This document shows, in pieces, positions 16,740-23,433 of a stretch of DNA of 29,210 nucleotides (within the stretch, counting starts at the first letter, position 1; each line of letters opens with the position of its first letter). This stretch comes from JBCCGE01 sp039029455 (lineage in GTDB: Bacteria; Pseudomonadota; Gammaproteobacteria; Arenicellales; Poriferihabitantaceae), in NCBI GenBank assembly GCA_039029455.1, contig JBCCGE010000040.1:1-29210 (forward strand), read 5' to 3'. The notes beneath the pieces were generated by a model. It had not been told where the DNA came from. It did not search any database and saw only the letters and a list, made by a program, of their open reading frames with translations. The position numbers and the translations under genes are program-made.

Positions 16740-17670
16740 ATTGCGAGCCCGTATAACTCCTTGCATTCGCTTCAGATGTGAGCTTTCGATTGAGTTTCGC
16801 CTCACGGTGGATCGTGTAAATCGCGGCGACGATAATCACTACAGCACCGAACACAGTGTATCGATCCGGCAAGTGTGAGAAGACCACATACCCCAGAATC
16901 GTGGCGTAAATAAGACGCACGTAATCCAGTGATGCCAGCAGAGACGCTTCGCCCATTGAATACGCGCGGATATTTCCGCGTTGTCCGAGATATGACACTA
17001 CACCCAGGACCGCCAGCAATCCCCATTGCTGCCATGTCGGCGTCTGCCAGTAAAGAAACGCAGGAACTGCCATCGCCAGACCCACCAGAATAGTCTGGTA
17101 CGCCAAGATAGTCTTGCCTGATTCTGTTCGCGAGAGCAGTCGAATAATAACCATGACAAGTCCCGCCGCCGAGGCTCCGGCAAGTGCATACAGGCTGTAG
17201 AAATCAAAACTGCTGGTGCCCGGTCGCACCATCAGGATGACGCCCGCAAACCCAATGAATACCGCGATCCACCGCCTTGGACCCACAGTTTCCTTTAGAA
17301 TCAATATTGCAAACAGCGTTACGAAAAAGCTTTTTGAAAATCCGATCGCTGTAACATCGGCCAGGGGCATATTGATAAATGCAGTGAAGCCACAGAGCAT
17401 TGCGATAAGTGCAAACCCCGCTCTCAGCAACTGCAGAAAAGGTCTTCCGGTTGACATTGTGCCGCGGAAATCAGAGACCAGCTGGGGGGATATCACCAGC
17501 AACATGCCGCACTGGCGCAGAAACAGAATCTGCGTCACGTGCAGACTCTGTCCCAGAATCTTAATTAGCAGTGCCATCAGCGCAAACGCTCCCGCCGCCG
17601 CCAGCAGTATCAGAGCCGCTTTGGCATTCCCTCCCGAAAGGCCGGAACTGTAGGGCGGACGTGTGGGCAC
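16738..17670 (-). CDS. EamA/DMT-family transporter (copy 2)
   Basis: This 310-residue inner-membrane transporter has ten predicted helices in two EamA repeats. The first-repeat landmark is KETVGPRRWIAVFIGFAGV followed by RPGTSSF; the midpoint has IRLLSRTES; the second repeat has MGEASLLASLDYVRLIYA and LPDRYTVFGAVVIIVAAIY. It shares ETVGxRRWIAVxIGFAGV and RPGTxxF with copy 3 (27969-28937), and RxLSxTES with copy 1. The start is GTG 17670, which gives a short cytoplasmic lead before the first helix. Substrate unknown. Its 3' end is convergent with the secreted-protein gene. Confidence 0.9.
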   Translation of the reverse strand: MPTRPPYSSGLSGGNAKAALILLAAAGAFALMALLIKILGQSLHVTQILFLRQCGMLLVISPQLVSDFRGTMSTGRPFLQLLRAGFALIAMLCGFTAFINMPLADVTAIGFSKSFFVTLFAILILKETVGPRRWIAVFIGFAGVILMVRPGTSSFDFYSLYALAGASAAGLVMVIIRLLSRTESGKTILAYQTILVGLAMAVPAFLYWQTPTWQQWGLLAVLGVVSYLGQRGNIRAYSMGEASLLASLDYVRLIYATILGYVVFSHLPDRYTVFGAVVIIVAAIYTIHREAKLNRKLTSEANARSYTGSQ

Positions 17671-17853
17671 TAAACGCGAATGAAGAATATGATCGGTGTC
17701 TGAATATACCGCGTCTTAACTTCAGCCACACCGAACTCTCAGTCTGATGCACTAAATTTGTTTCACTTCGAGACGGAACCGAGTGAATGGTTTGCGAGTA
17801 CCTGCCCTAACCGTTATTATTTTCACATTACCGCCATTTACCAATCTGCTGGC

Positions 17854-18528
17854 TTGAACGCATCACTAACAAAAAAGGCGACCGCTGAATTTCTGGGAAC
17901 TGCATTTCTGCTTGCCACGGTGGTTGGCTCTGGCATCATGGCAGAAAGGCTCTCAGGGGGAAACGTTGCACTCGCCCTTCTCGGCAACACTCTTCCTACG
18001 GGCGCTATTCTGGTTGTGCTCATTGTGATCTTCGGACCACTTTCCGGTGCGCACTTCAATCCAGCCGTGACTCTGGCTTTCCTTTCCAAAAAAGAAATCG
18101 CGGCAAAAGTTGCCCTGATTTATATCGTCGTCCAGGTTGCAGGGGCGCTAACCGGAACATGGTCTGCACACATTATGTTTGAAGAAACGGTGCTGCAGAC
18201 CTCTGTCAAACAGCGCAGTGGTTTCGCGCAGTGGTTTTCCGAATTGATTGCAACATTCGGGCTGCTTATGGCAATTCTTGGTTCGCTGAAATCTCGACCC
18301 GAATTCGTTCCTTACGCAGTTGGTCTTTATATCACTGCAGCGTACTGGTTTACGGCGTCAACGAGTTTTGCCAATCCCGCCGTTACTATCGCTCGCAGCC
18401 TTACGAACACATTCAGTGGAATCGACCCATCCCATATGCCGGCATTTGTGATCGCCCAGATTGCAGGTGCCTTACTGGCTGTTGCAGTGTTTGGCTGGCT
18501 GTTCTCGATATGCAAATCGAAACGCTAA
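17854..18528 (+). CDS. Aquaporin/MIP-family channel with non-canonical selectivity filter
   Basis: This six-helix channel has two re-entrant NPA motifs: NPA 69-71 in SGAHFNPAVT and NPA 174-176 in SFANPAVTIARS. I give the start as TTG 17854 because it yields 224 residues beginning just before KKATAEFLGT, the usual family N-terminus (AqpZ has 231). A TTG at 17758 would add 32 non-family residues; neither has a Shine-Dalgarno, so the start is uncertain. The residue right after the second NPA, nearly always Arg in aquaporins (the filter Arg), is Val 177. From memory the same change marks the AqpS-type channels linked to arsenic. That suggests passage of larger or arsenical solutes rather than strict water transport. 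No ars gene is in the window. The next gene starts 40 bp later. Confidence 0.85.
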   Translation: MNASLTKKATAEFLGTAFLLATVVGSGIMAERLSGGNVALALLGNTLPTGAILVVLIVIFGPLSGAHFNPAVTLAFLSKKEIAAKVALIYIVVQVAGALTGTWSAHIMFEETVLQTSVKQRSGFAQWFSELIATFGLLMAILGSLKSRPEFVPYAVGLYITAAYWFTASTSFANPAVTIARSLTNTFSGIDPSHMPAFVIAQIAGALLAVAVFGWLFSICKSKR

Positions 18529-18546
18529 CCCGTCTTCATCGTAACG

Positions 18547-18563
18547 TTTTACCTACCGTAAAA
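18547..18563. promoter_or_regulatory. Inverted repeat in the leader of the Pycsar-type gene
   Basis: TTTTAC-CTACC-GTAAAA is a perfect 6-5-6 inverted repeat that ends five bases before ATG 18569. As RNA it would form a small A/U-rich hairpin over the ribosome-binding region; as DNA it could be an operator. No Shine-Dalgarno is visible there. Confidence 0.35.
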
Positions 18564-18568
18564 GACCA

Positions 18569-19078
18569 ATGACTGAATCCAAAAACCCCACGTCCAGAAA
18601 CTCAGTCGATCATTTTCTGCGCACGGCTCAAACCCAGCATATGGAACTCAGCGCGATGGCTGATCGAAAAGCCAGTATGGTTTTGGGAACCTGCATGATT
18701 CTGTTTACGCTGATCGTAGGGCAGATTCAGGTGGTCGACGAAAAGCTGCCACTTTTTATCATGGCTGTCACGGCAGTCGTATCAGCTGTGTTTGCGATAC
18801 TGGCCGTCATGCCAAACTTCAAAAACCGAAGTGGAGAAAGTCAGAACCTTCTGTTTTTTGGTACTTTTGCAAAAATGTCAGAGCAGGAGTACATCGACAC
18901 GATGTTTGCCACGATGGAGAGCAACAGGGACGTCTATCAGACCCAGATTCGGGACATTTACCAGATCGGTCAGGTGCTGTATCAGAAGAAATACCGCTTT
19001 CTTCGATACAGCTATATTTGTTTTCTTTTAGGTCTGTTGGCAACCAGCGCTGCGGGCGCTGCTTTGATCGTTTCCTGA
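18569..19078 (+). CDS. Pycsar-effector-like three-TM protein (DUF5706-type)
   Basis: This 169-residue membrane protein resembles the Pycsar transmembrane effector family. An N-terminal amphipathic helix has the marker HFLRTAQTQHMELSAMADRKAS (in parts, 15-36). Two helices follow at about 37-54 and 62-82, ending in LAVMPN (78-83), then NLLFFG (93-98), a long charged helix (about 104-141) and a last helix (148-168). In Pycsar defence, cUMP or cCMP made by a PycC cyclase activates a TM effector that damages the membrane. No cyclase or other defence gene lies within this window, so this copy is an orphan or has a different job. It may be co-transcribed with the aquaporin gene. Family assignment is from remembered sequence pattern. 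Confidence 0.72.
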   Translation: MTESKNPTSRNSVDHFLRTAQTQHMELSAMADRKASMVLGTCMILFTLIVGQIQVVDEKLPLFIMAVTAVVSAVFAILAVMPNFKNRSGESQNLLFFGTFAKMSEQEYIDTMFATMESNRDVYQTQIRDIYQIGQVLYQKKYRFLRYSYICFLLGLLATSAAGAALIVS

Positions 19079-19093
19079 CCCGACGCTCAAAAC

Positions 19094-19663
19094 TCAAATC
19101 GGCCGATACATCGGATAAAGCAACGCGGCCTCTTCACGATACCGAAGTTTCAGTACAACCCAGATCGCGCGAATATCGTGATCGAACTTTTCTCCATAGA
19201 TGGTCGATGGCGAAGAGTACGCCTTCAAAAATTTTGCGGTTATTATAATTGACTGATGCGTCGCTTTTTCCGCTTTTGCAATCTTGGCCTCGCTGACAGG
19301 ATCATGTGCATAGACGAGTCGAAGATAGGCGTAGAGTTCAATCGATGTTCGAGCCAGATATCGTTCCAATACTCCTCGAAACTGCATGAACTTTGGCCGC
19401 AGATTGAAGTTCTTTTTTTGCCTGATCAGATCAAGAATAACAAAATAGTCCTCATCCAGATTCTGGCGCTCTGTTTTAAGGATGGAAAACAATCGCCCGT
19501 TGAACGTGGGTTTGTAGGGAGCCGGGCGATTAAAGATTTGCTCAACGGTATTTTTTTCAAGTAATACCGGGTGCCGGGTCGTATCGGAAACCGATTTCAG
19601 CTGTGCCTCAGGTGAAGAATCCGAGCCCTGAGGTTTGGCCAGCGCGATGATATTTGTCGCCAT
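19094..19663 (-). CDS. Uncharacterised helical protein, possibly degenerate hemerythrin-like bundle
   Basis: I do not recognise a named family. The protein has 189 residues, with a disordered N-terminus (about 1-55) and then four likely helices. Two of them have a shape seen in hemerythrin HHE bundles, FRGVLERYLARTSIELYAYL and VVLKLRYREEAALLYPMY, the latter like the family's L..H..EE..LyPlY ending. The His positions expected to bind iron are Tyr or Arg here, so metal binding is doubtful. An Rsd/AlgQ-like bundle is another possibility. AGGAG about eight bases before ATG 19663 strongly supports the start. It is convergent with the Pycsar-type gene (15 bp apart). Confidence 0.65.
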   Translation of the reverse strand: MATNIIALAKPQGSDSSPEAQLKSVSDTTRHPVLLEKNTVEQIFNRPAPYKPTFNGRLFSILKTERQNLDEDYFVILDLIRQKKNFNLRPKFMQFRGVLERYLARTSIELYAYLRLVYAHDPVSEAKIAKAEKATHQSIIITAKFLKAYSSPSTIYGEKFDHDIRAIWVVLKLRYREEAALLYPMYRPI

Positions 19664-19989
19664 GTTGTTGCTCCTGTGCCCGCTTTGTATGTTTATGGCA
19701 CGATAATTATTGCTGTAATCTCCTTAAACCAAGATCGCAACCAGCGCTCAGTCGAACAACATCTCCTTCACAACTTCACAAAGAGTACCAGAGGGTTTGT
19801 GTGTAATCGATGGTCTATCACCCCAGATACGCGAATCATCATAATTCATCAGAAATCGGCAAGATGTGACCTTTGTCACACTGAATTCGACTAATATTCA
19901 CCATCCCAGGCATTGGCCGGATATATTTTGGATTCTGGTCAATGATTGGGTAGAATCCGCGCCGTTTTGACTTTTTGTGACTCATATAG
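19664..19989. other. 326-bp divergent intergenic region
   Basis: This gap separates the helical-protein gene (minus) from yhhQ (plus). It holds a perfect CRP core (19865-19880) and a candidate yhhQ promoter. I looked for a preQ1 riboswitch, which precedes some queuosine-precursor transporters, and did not see its conserved core. I see no convincing small gene. Confidence 0.6.
19865..19927 (+). promoter_or_regulatory. CRP-type site with class I promoter geometry upstream of yhhQ
   Basis: TGTGA-CCTTTG-TCACA at 19865-19880 matches the E. coli CRP core at all ten conserved positions. A -10-like TATATT is at 19922-19927, which puts the start of transcription near 19934 and the CRP centre near -61.5, the standard class I spacing. 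The -35 is weak (TTCACC at 19897-19902, spacer 19), as expected for an activator-dependent promoter. The site could instead serve the minus-strand gene, whose start is about 209 bp away. The match is direct; use in vivo is inferred. Confidence 0.6.
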
Positions 19990-20574
19990 ATGAATTCTCT
20001 GCGGTTTAGCCGAAGTCTCGTCCTGAGGCTGGCATTTCTTCATATTGCGATCATTGCGCTGGCCAATTATCTGGTTCAGTTTCCGGTTACTGTTCTCGGC
20101 CAGATAACAACCTGGGGTATGTTTGTTTTCCCTCTGGTTGTCCTCGCGACCGATCTGACCGTCCGTTTGTCAGGGCAAACCACTGCCCGCTGGATTGTCG
20201 GCGTCGCGTATATCCCGGCCATTCTGGTAAGTGCGTGGTTAGCCGACTGGCGTATCGGACTGGCGAGCGGAACCGCCTATTTCATCGCACAGTTGCTTGA
20301 TATTTTTGTTTTTCAGAAAATCAGAGCGCGAGTCAAGGCCTGGTGGGTGGCGCCGGCCATATCGACATTTTTCGCAAATATTGTTGATACCTACGTTTTT
20401 TTTGCTGGCGCATTTTATCGCTCAGCGGATGCATTCATGTCAGCAAACTGGGTCAGTATCGCTACAGCGGATCTGGTATTCAAAATCGTCGTATCCATTC
20501 TGCTTTTTCTGCCGGCCTATGGTGTTTTACTCCGGTTTATTCAGACACGCTATGCCGATGTCAGCACGGCCTGA
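19990..20574 (+). CDS. yhhQ: YhhQ, queuosine-precursor transporter (VUT family)
   Basis: This inner-membrane protein takes up the 7-cyano-7-deazaguanine / 7-aminomethyl-deazaguanine precursors used to make queuosine in tRNA. It has 194 residues; E. coli YhhQ is about 221. Matching segments are ANYLVQFPVTVLGQITTWG, FPLVVLATDLTVRLSG, AQLLDIFVF, WWVAPAISTFFANIVDT and LFLPAYGVLL. Six helices are predicted. It is somewhat shorter between helices 3 and 4 than the E. coli protein. It starts at ATG 19990 with little Shine-Dalgarno. No queuosine biosynthesis gene is in the window, which fits a salvage role. A CRP site precedes it. Confidence 0.93.
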   Translation: MNSLRFSRSLVLRLAFLHIAIIALANYLVQFPVTVLGQITTWGMFVFPLVVLATDLTVRLSGQTTARWIVGVAYIPAILVSAWLADWRIGLASGTAYFIAQLLDIFVFQKIRARVKAWWVAPAISTFFANIVDTYVFFAGAFYRSADAFMSANWVSIATADLVFKIVVSILLFLPAYGVLLRFIQTRYADVSTA

Positions 20575-20598
20575 ACGCCAATCGAATACAACAAATCA

Positions 20599-20662
20599 TT
20601 CATAAAGTTTCATTTTTTTATTCAGACGGGTTCAGAAACGATTCAGTTACCCTGCCTAAAAT
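20599..20662 (+). promoter_or_regulatory. Helically phased TTCA repeats overlapping a promoter
   Basis: Five TTCAT/TTCAG units start at 20599, 20609, 20621, 20631 and 20642, a spacing of 10-12 bp, so all face one side of the helix. The last two read GTTCAG-AAACG-ATTCAG, the 6-N5-6 direct-repeat form bound by OmpR/PhoP/PmrA-type response regulators. A -10-like TAAAAT follows at 20657-20662, and the repeats cover the -35 position, where such activators bind. The leader to ATG 20710 would be about 40 nt with a good Shine-Dalgarno. The regulator is not identified. Confidence 0.5.
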
Positions 20663-20709
20663 GGCTCCACGATCAACACCGATTATCGGTATTACTGAAG
20701 GGGCTAATG

Positions 20710-21417
20710 ATGAAGACATCAAACTTTTTGAAAACCGTTTTGGCAGGTGCGCTTGTTGGCGCTACCTTTAGTGTCTCTGCCGACAGCGGCGACCGCGAAC
20801 CCAAGGGACACAAAAAACACTATTCCAACGGATGTGCGCACTACCAGATCAGCGTATACGGTGGTGACGGTGCAGTCAGGTTAATGAGCAATCCGAGTGA
20901 CTTGCGACGTGTCTCAAACAGCAGTCGTGGCGGCAAGTTTTGTGCATCAGGTCAAACGCAGATTGAACTGGCAAAACGAAATCCTGGCACACATGTGAAG
21001 TTCGAAATAAATGGTAAACGCTATCACTTCGGCCAGGGCGATCACGGTCACAGACACCTGAAAGGCTGGTACAGAAAATACATTAATGTAAATCTGCCCT
21101 ACCAGAGCAGCCATTACGGCTACAACTCAAAGCCCTATAGCGCACCAGTCCGACAGGGACATTACGGATATAACAATCATTATCCTCGCGGATACAACAA
21201 CGGTTACAGCAACCATGGATACAGTGGTAACCGCGGATACAACCGGCGGAACCACAATCATGGCAGCTACTATAATGATGAGTACGCCGGTGGATACGGT
21301 CACGGTCAAGGGTATTCGCACCGCCAGTGGTTTTCGTCCCACAGCCGAAAACACAAAAGAGCACACAAGCGCGGATACGATCATATCCACCGCGGCGCAT
21401 ATTTCGCATTCCGATAA
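20710..21417 (+). CDS. Secreted His/Tyr/Gly/Asn-rich protein
   Basis: The product has 235 residues and no family that I recognise. A signal peptide (MKTSNFLKTVLAGALVGATF...) ends near SVSA (24). A small ordered domain, about 38-125, contains one Cys pair, C42 and C78, likely a disulfide. The tail, about 126-235, is low complexity, with repeats of HYGYN and GYN and clusters of His and Arg/Lys (SSHSRKHKRAHKRGY), overall strongly basic. Metal binding by His, polyanion or cell-surface binding, or a matrix role are all possible; none is shown. ATG 20710 is chosen over 20707 because GAAGGGG (20697-20703) is then six bases upstream. The phased TTCA promoter suggests inducible expression. Confidence 0.8.
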   Translation: MKTSNFLKTVLAGALVGATFSVSADSGDREPKGHKKHYSNGCAHYQISVYGGDGAVRLMSNPSDLRRVSNSSRGGKFCASGQTQIELAKRNPGTHVKFEINGKRYHFGQGDHGHRHLKGWYRKYINVNLPYQSSHYGYNSKPYSAPVRQGHYGYNNHYPRGYNNGYSNHGYSGNRGYNRRNHNHGSYYNDEYAGGYGHGQGYSHRQWFSSHSRKHKRAHKRGYDHIHRGAYFAFR

Positions 21418-21758
21418 TCTGAGCTCAGCAAGCGTAACCACCTGAATAATCCGGGGCTGACGGGTTTGAAACTCGCAGCCCCGATGATATTGCAGCGATC
21501 TTTATCCGCTAATTTAACGAGTAGATCTGCCCGTCTGGGCTGAAGCTTTTGGAAAACTGGTCGCGCGTTGGCGACTAATCCTGAATCCATCAATTTAAGT
21601 TGGCAATGCGTGCAACAACCTGCAAAAATTTTGTCAGCGATGAAAGCACATTACGGCACGTGTTTATATTCGGCGCATAGTCGTTTTGGACGGTGATAAC
21701 TTATTCAAAGGTCTGAACCCACTGCCCAGGAGCTATTCGATCATTGGTCGGCGGAGAA
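21418..21758. other. 341-bp gap between convergent genes
   Basis: This is the longest gene-free stretch in the window and lies between two convergent genes, where only 4-30 bp are usual here. It holds a strong stem-loop at 21452-21483 and a smaller one, GTCGC-GCGTTG-GCGAC at 21560-21575. A minus-strand frame of 70 codons (21593-21381) runs back into the upstream gene but resembles nothing I know. I see no convincing gene; a small RNA or gene remnant is possible. Confidence 0.5.
21452..21483 (+). terminator. Stem-loop after the His-rich protein gene
   Basis: CGGGGCTG (21452-21459) pairs perfectly with CAGCCCCG (21476-21483) around a 16-nt loop. It lies 34 bp after the stop codon. There is no U-run afterwards, so it may stabilise the mRNA 3' end or aid termination rather than act as a classical intrinsic terminator. 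Confidence 0.5.
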
Positions 21759-22583
21759 TCACTCGGCACTTGAGACACGGTGCAACCTGGCAGCGTCGTC
21801 CGATTTAGCACGCAAAATCTCCAAACGATAAAACTTGAGAGCATTCTGCACCAGAATCCGGGCGACATCCTGATCGTCGAAGGAATCGGTAATCAGTCGG
21901 TAGTGCTCACTGCCGAAACGTTGCCGCGCCCGCGTCGAAGGAAGGTCAGTTCCAAACATAAGGCACTCGGGATTTACATTGTTAAGCAACTGCAGGCTTT
22001 CCAGCGGCTGCCAGTCCAGTCGACCAAATCCTGTGGCCTTGATTCGGATACCTTGTTCAGCGAGTCGGCACAGTGTTCCGATTCCATCCAGCCGCAAACC
22101 GAGGTGATCAATACTGGCTGCCGGCAATGTTGGCAGCAACGTCTCCAAAGAACCCAACATGCTGCTGTCTAAATACAGTTCAATGTGCCAGCCTGCAAGG
22201 TCGAATACCCTGTGGGCAATCTCTCTGACATCTTTTGCTGTTGTCGCGGCTCCCCGGAACAAATTGATTCTTGCGGCGCGAATGCCGTGTTCATCCAGTG
22301 CAAGAATCTGTTGATCCGTGCTGTCAATCGGCAGGTTGGTCACACCCACAAACCCGGGTCCGAGATTCCGCAGCGAATGTATAAGGTAGCCCTGATCCGT
22401 TCCCTGAAAGGACCCGCTGACCACAGCACCACCCAGCACCTCGAAGCTATCAACTTCGAGCATATAGTTCGGAATTCGATATGACTCGGGAGTGAATCCA
22501 TTGTTTTCAATAATCGGGTAGTCAGTATCGATGATGTGAAAATGTGCGTCAAAAAACGGTGGAGGTGTATTATTCGAAGGCAC
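21759..22583 (-). CDS. Amidohydrolase family protein (TIM-barrel, PDC-hydrolase-like)
   Basis: This 274-residue protein belongs to the amidohydrolase-2 type. The N-terminal metal motif HxH is H14-H16 in FFDAHFHI, and the late barrel Asp is D213 in FGTDLPSTRA, a spot that serves as the catalytic acid in 2-pyrone-4,6-dicarboxylate hydrolase (LigI) relatives. Middle segments GVTNLPIDSTDQQILALDEHGIRAARINL and IKATGFGRLDW fit this group (described in parts). It probably hydrolyses a lactone or similar ring; substrate unknown. The start is GTG 22583, only 21 bp from the divergent aldo/keto reductase ATG. A TATGAT box ends eight bases before the GTG, so the transcript may be leaderless. Confidence 0.87.
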   Translation of the reverse strand: MPSNNTPPPFFDAHFHIIDTDYPIIENNGFTPESYRIPNYMLEVDSFEVLGGAVVSGSFQGTDQGYLIHSLRNLGPGFVGVTNLPIDSTDQQILALDEHGIRAARINLFRGAATTAKDVREIAHRVFDLAGWHIELYLDSSMLGSLETLLPTLPAASIDHLGLRLDGIGTLCRLAEQGIRIKATGFGRLDWQPLESLQLLNNVNPECLMFGTDLPSTRARQRFGSEHYRLITDSFDDQDVARILVQNALKFYRLEILRAKSDDAARLHRVSSAE

Positions 22584-22604
22584 GGTTAAAAATCATATAT
22601 TCGG

Positions 22605-23429
22605 ATGAAACGAGTATTCTGCAGCGATAACTTCCAGGTCAATGCACTCGGACAGGGCACCTGGCATATGGGCATGGATGCGTCTCGAGCCGCCTCAGAA
22701 GCGGATGCCCTTCGATTCGGCATTGATCTGGGAATGACCCTGATCGACACCGCAGAAATGTATCACGACGCCGAGACAGTGGTTGGGAAGGCGATTGCGG
22801 GCAGGCGGGATGAGGTCACTCTGGTGAGCAAGGTGCTTCCGGGCAACGCATCATACAAGGGCACCATTGACGCGTGTGAGCGCAGTCTCCAAAAACTGCA
22901 GACTGAGGCAATAGACTGGTATCTCCTGCACTGGCCGGGCTCGCACCCTCTGGGGGAAACACTGGAAGCGTTCAGCACACTCAAACGTCAGGGAAAAATA
23001 CGTGCGTTTGGGGTCAGCAACTTTGACTATGACGATATGGCGACCGCCCGCGGCCTCGATTTCGGTGAGGATATCGTTACCAATCAGATTCTCTACAATC
23101 TTGAATGCAGAGGCGTTGAATGGGATCTGATTCCGTGGTGCCGGCAAAACAAAATTCCGGTAATGGCGTACTCACCACTCAATCAGGCTCGCCTGAATTT
23201 TGCGAATCTGAAGTCCGTTGCCGCCAGACACAATGCCACTCCTGCGCAAATTGCGCTGGCATGGTTGCTGCACCAGGACCAAATCATTGTTATTCCAAAA
23301 TCAGGCAACAGAGCTCGGGTAGAGGAAAATTCGAAAGCTGCCATCATAGAATTGGACGCGACCGATCTAAGTGAGCTGGACCGGTTTTTCCCGCCGCCTG
23401 ATCACGCCATGCCTCTCCAAATGCTGTAA
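22605..23429 (+). CDS. Aldo/keto reductase
   Basis: This 274-residue NADPH-dependent reductase has the full catalytic tetrad D48, Y53, K76 and H109 (LIDTAEMY, LVSKVLP, LLHWPG). The cofactor-binding end is IVIPKSGNRARVEENSKA, and VSNF (in IRAFGVSNFD) and MAYSPLNQ are family signatures. It reduces an aldehyde or ketone in the cytoplasm; the natural substrate is unknown. ATG 22605 is directly at the family start. The gene diverges from the amidohydrolase with 21 bp between start codons, and ends four bases from the convergent Nudix gene. Confidence 0.92.
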   Translation: MKRVFCSDNFQVNALGQGTWHMGMDASRAASEADALRFGIDLGMTLIDTAEMYHDAETVVGKAIAGRRDEVTLVSKVLPGNASYKGTIDACERSLQKLQTEAIDWYLLHWPGSHPLGETLEAFSTLKRQGKIRAFGVSNFDYDDMATARGLDFGEDIVTNQILYNLECRGVEWDLIPWCRQNKIPVMAYSPLNQARLNFANLKSVAARHNATPAQIALAWLLHQDQIIVIPKSGNRARVEENSKAAIIELDATDLSELDRFFPPPDHAMPLQML

Positions 23430-23433
23430 CGGC

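Noticed and set aside
18569..19663. A complete Pycsar defence system
   Set aside because: No nucleotide cyclase, and no other defence or mobile gene, is present in the window.
19664..19989. Possible preQ1 riboswitch before yhhQ
   Set aside because: The conserved stem and A-rich tail of the known preQ1 classes are not recognisable; the CRP site explains the region better.
21100..21400. Short repeats suggesting a CRISPR array or tandem-repeat locus
   Set aside because: They are codon-level repeats within the low-complexity coding tail (HYGYN/GYN), irregular in spacing and with a signal-peptide-led reading frame.
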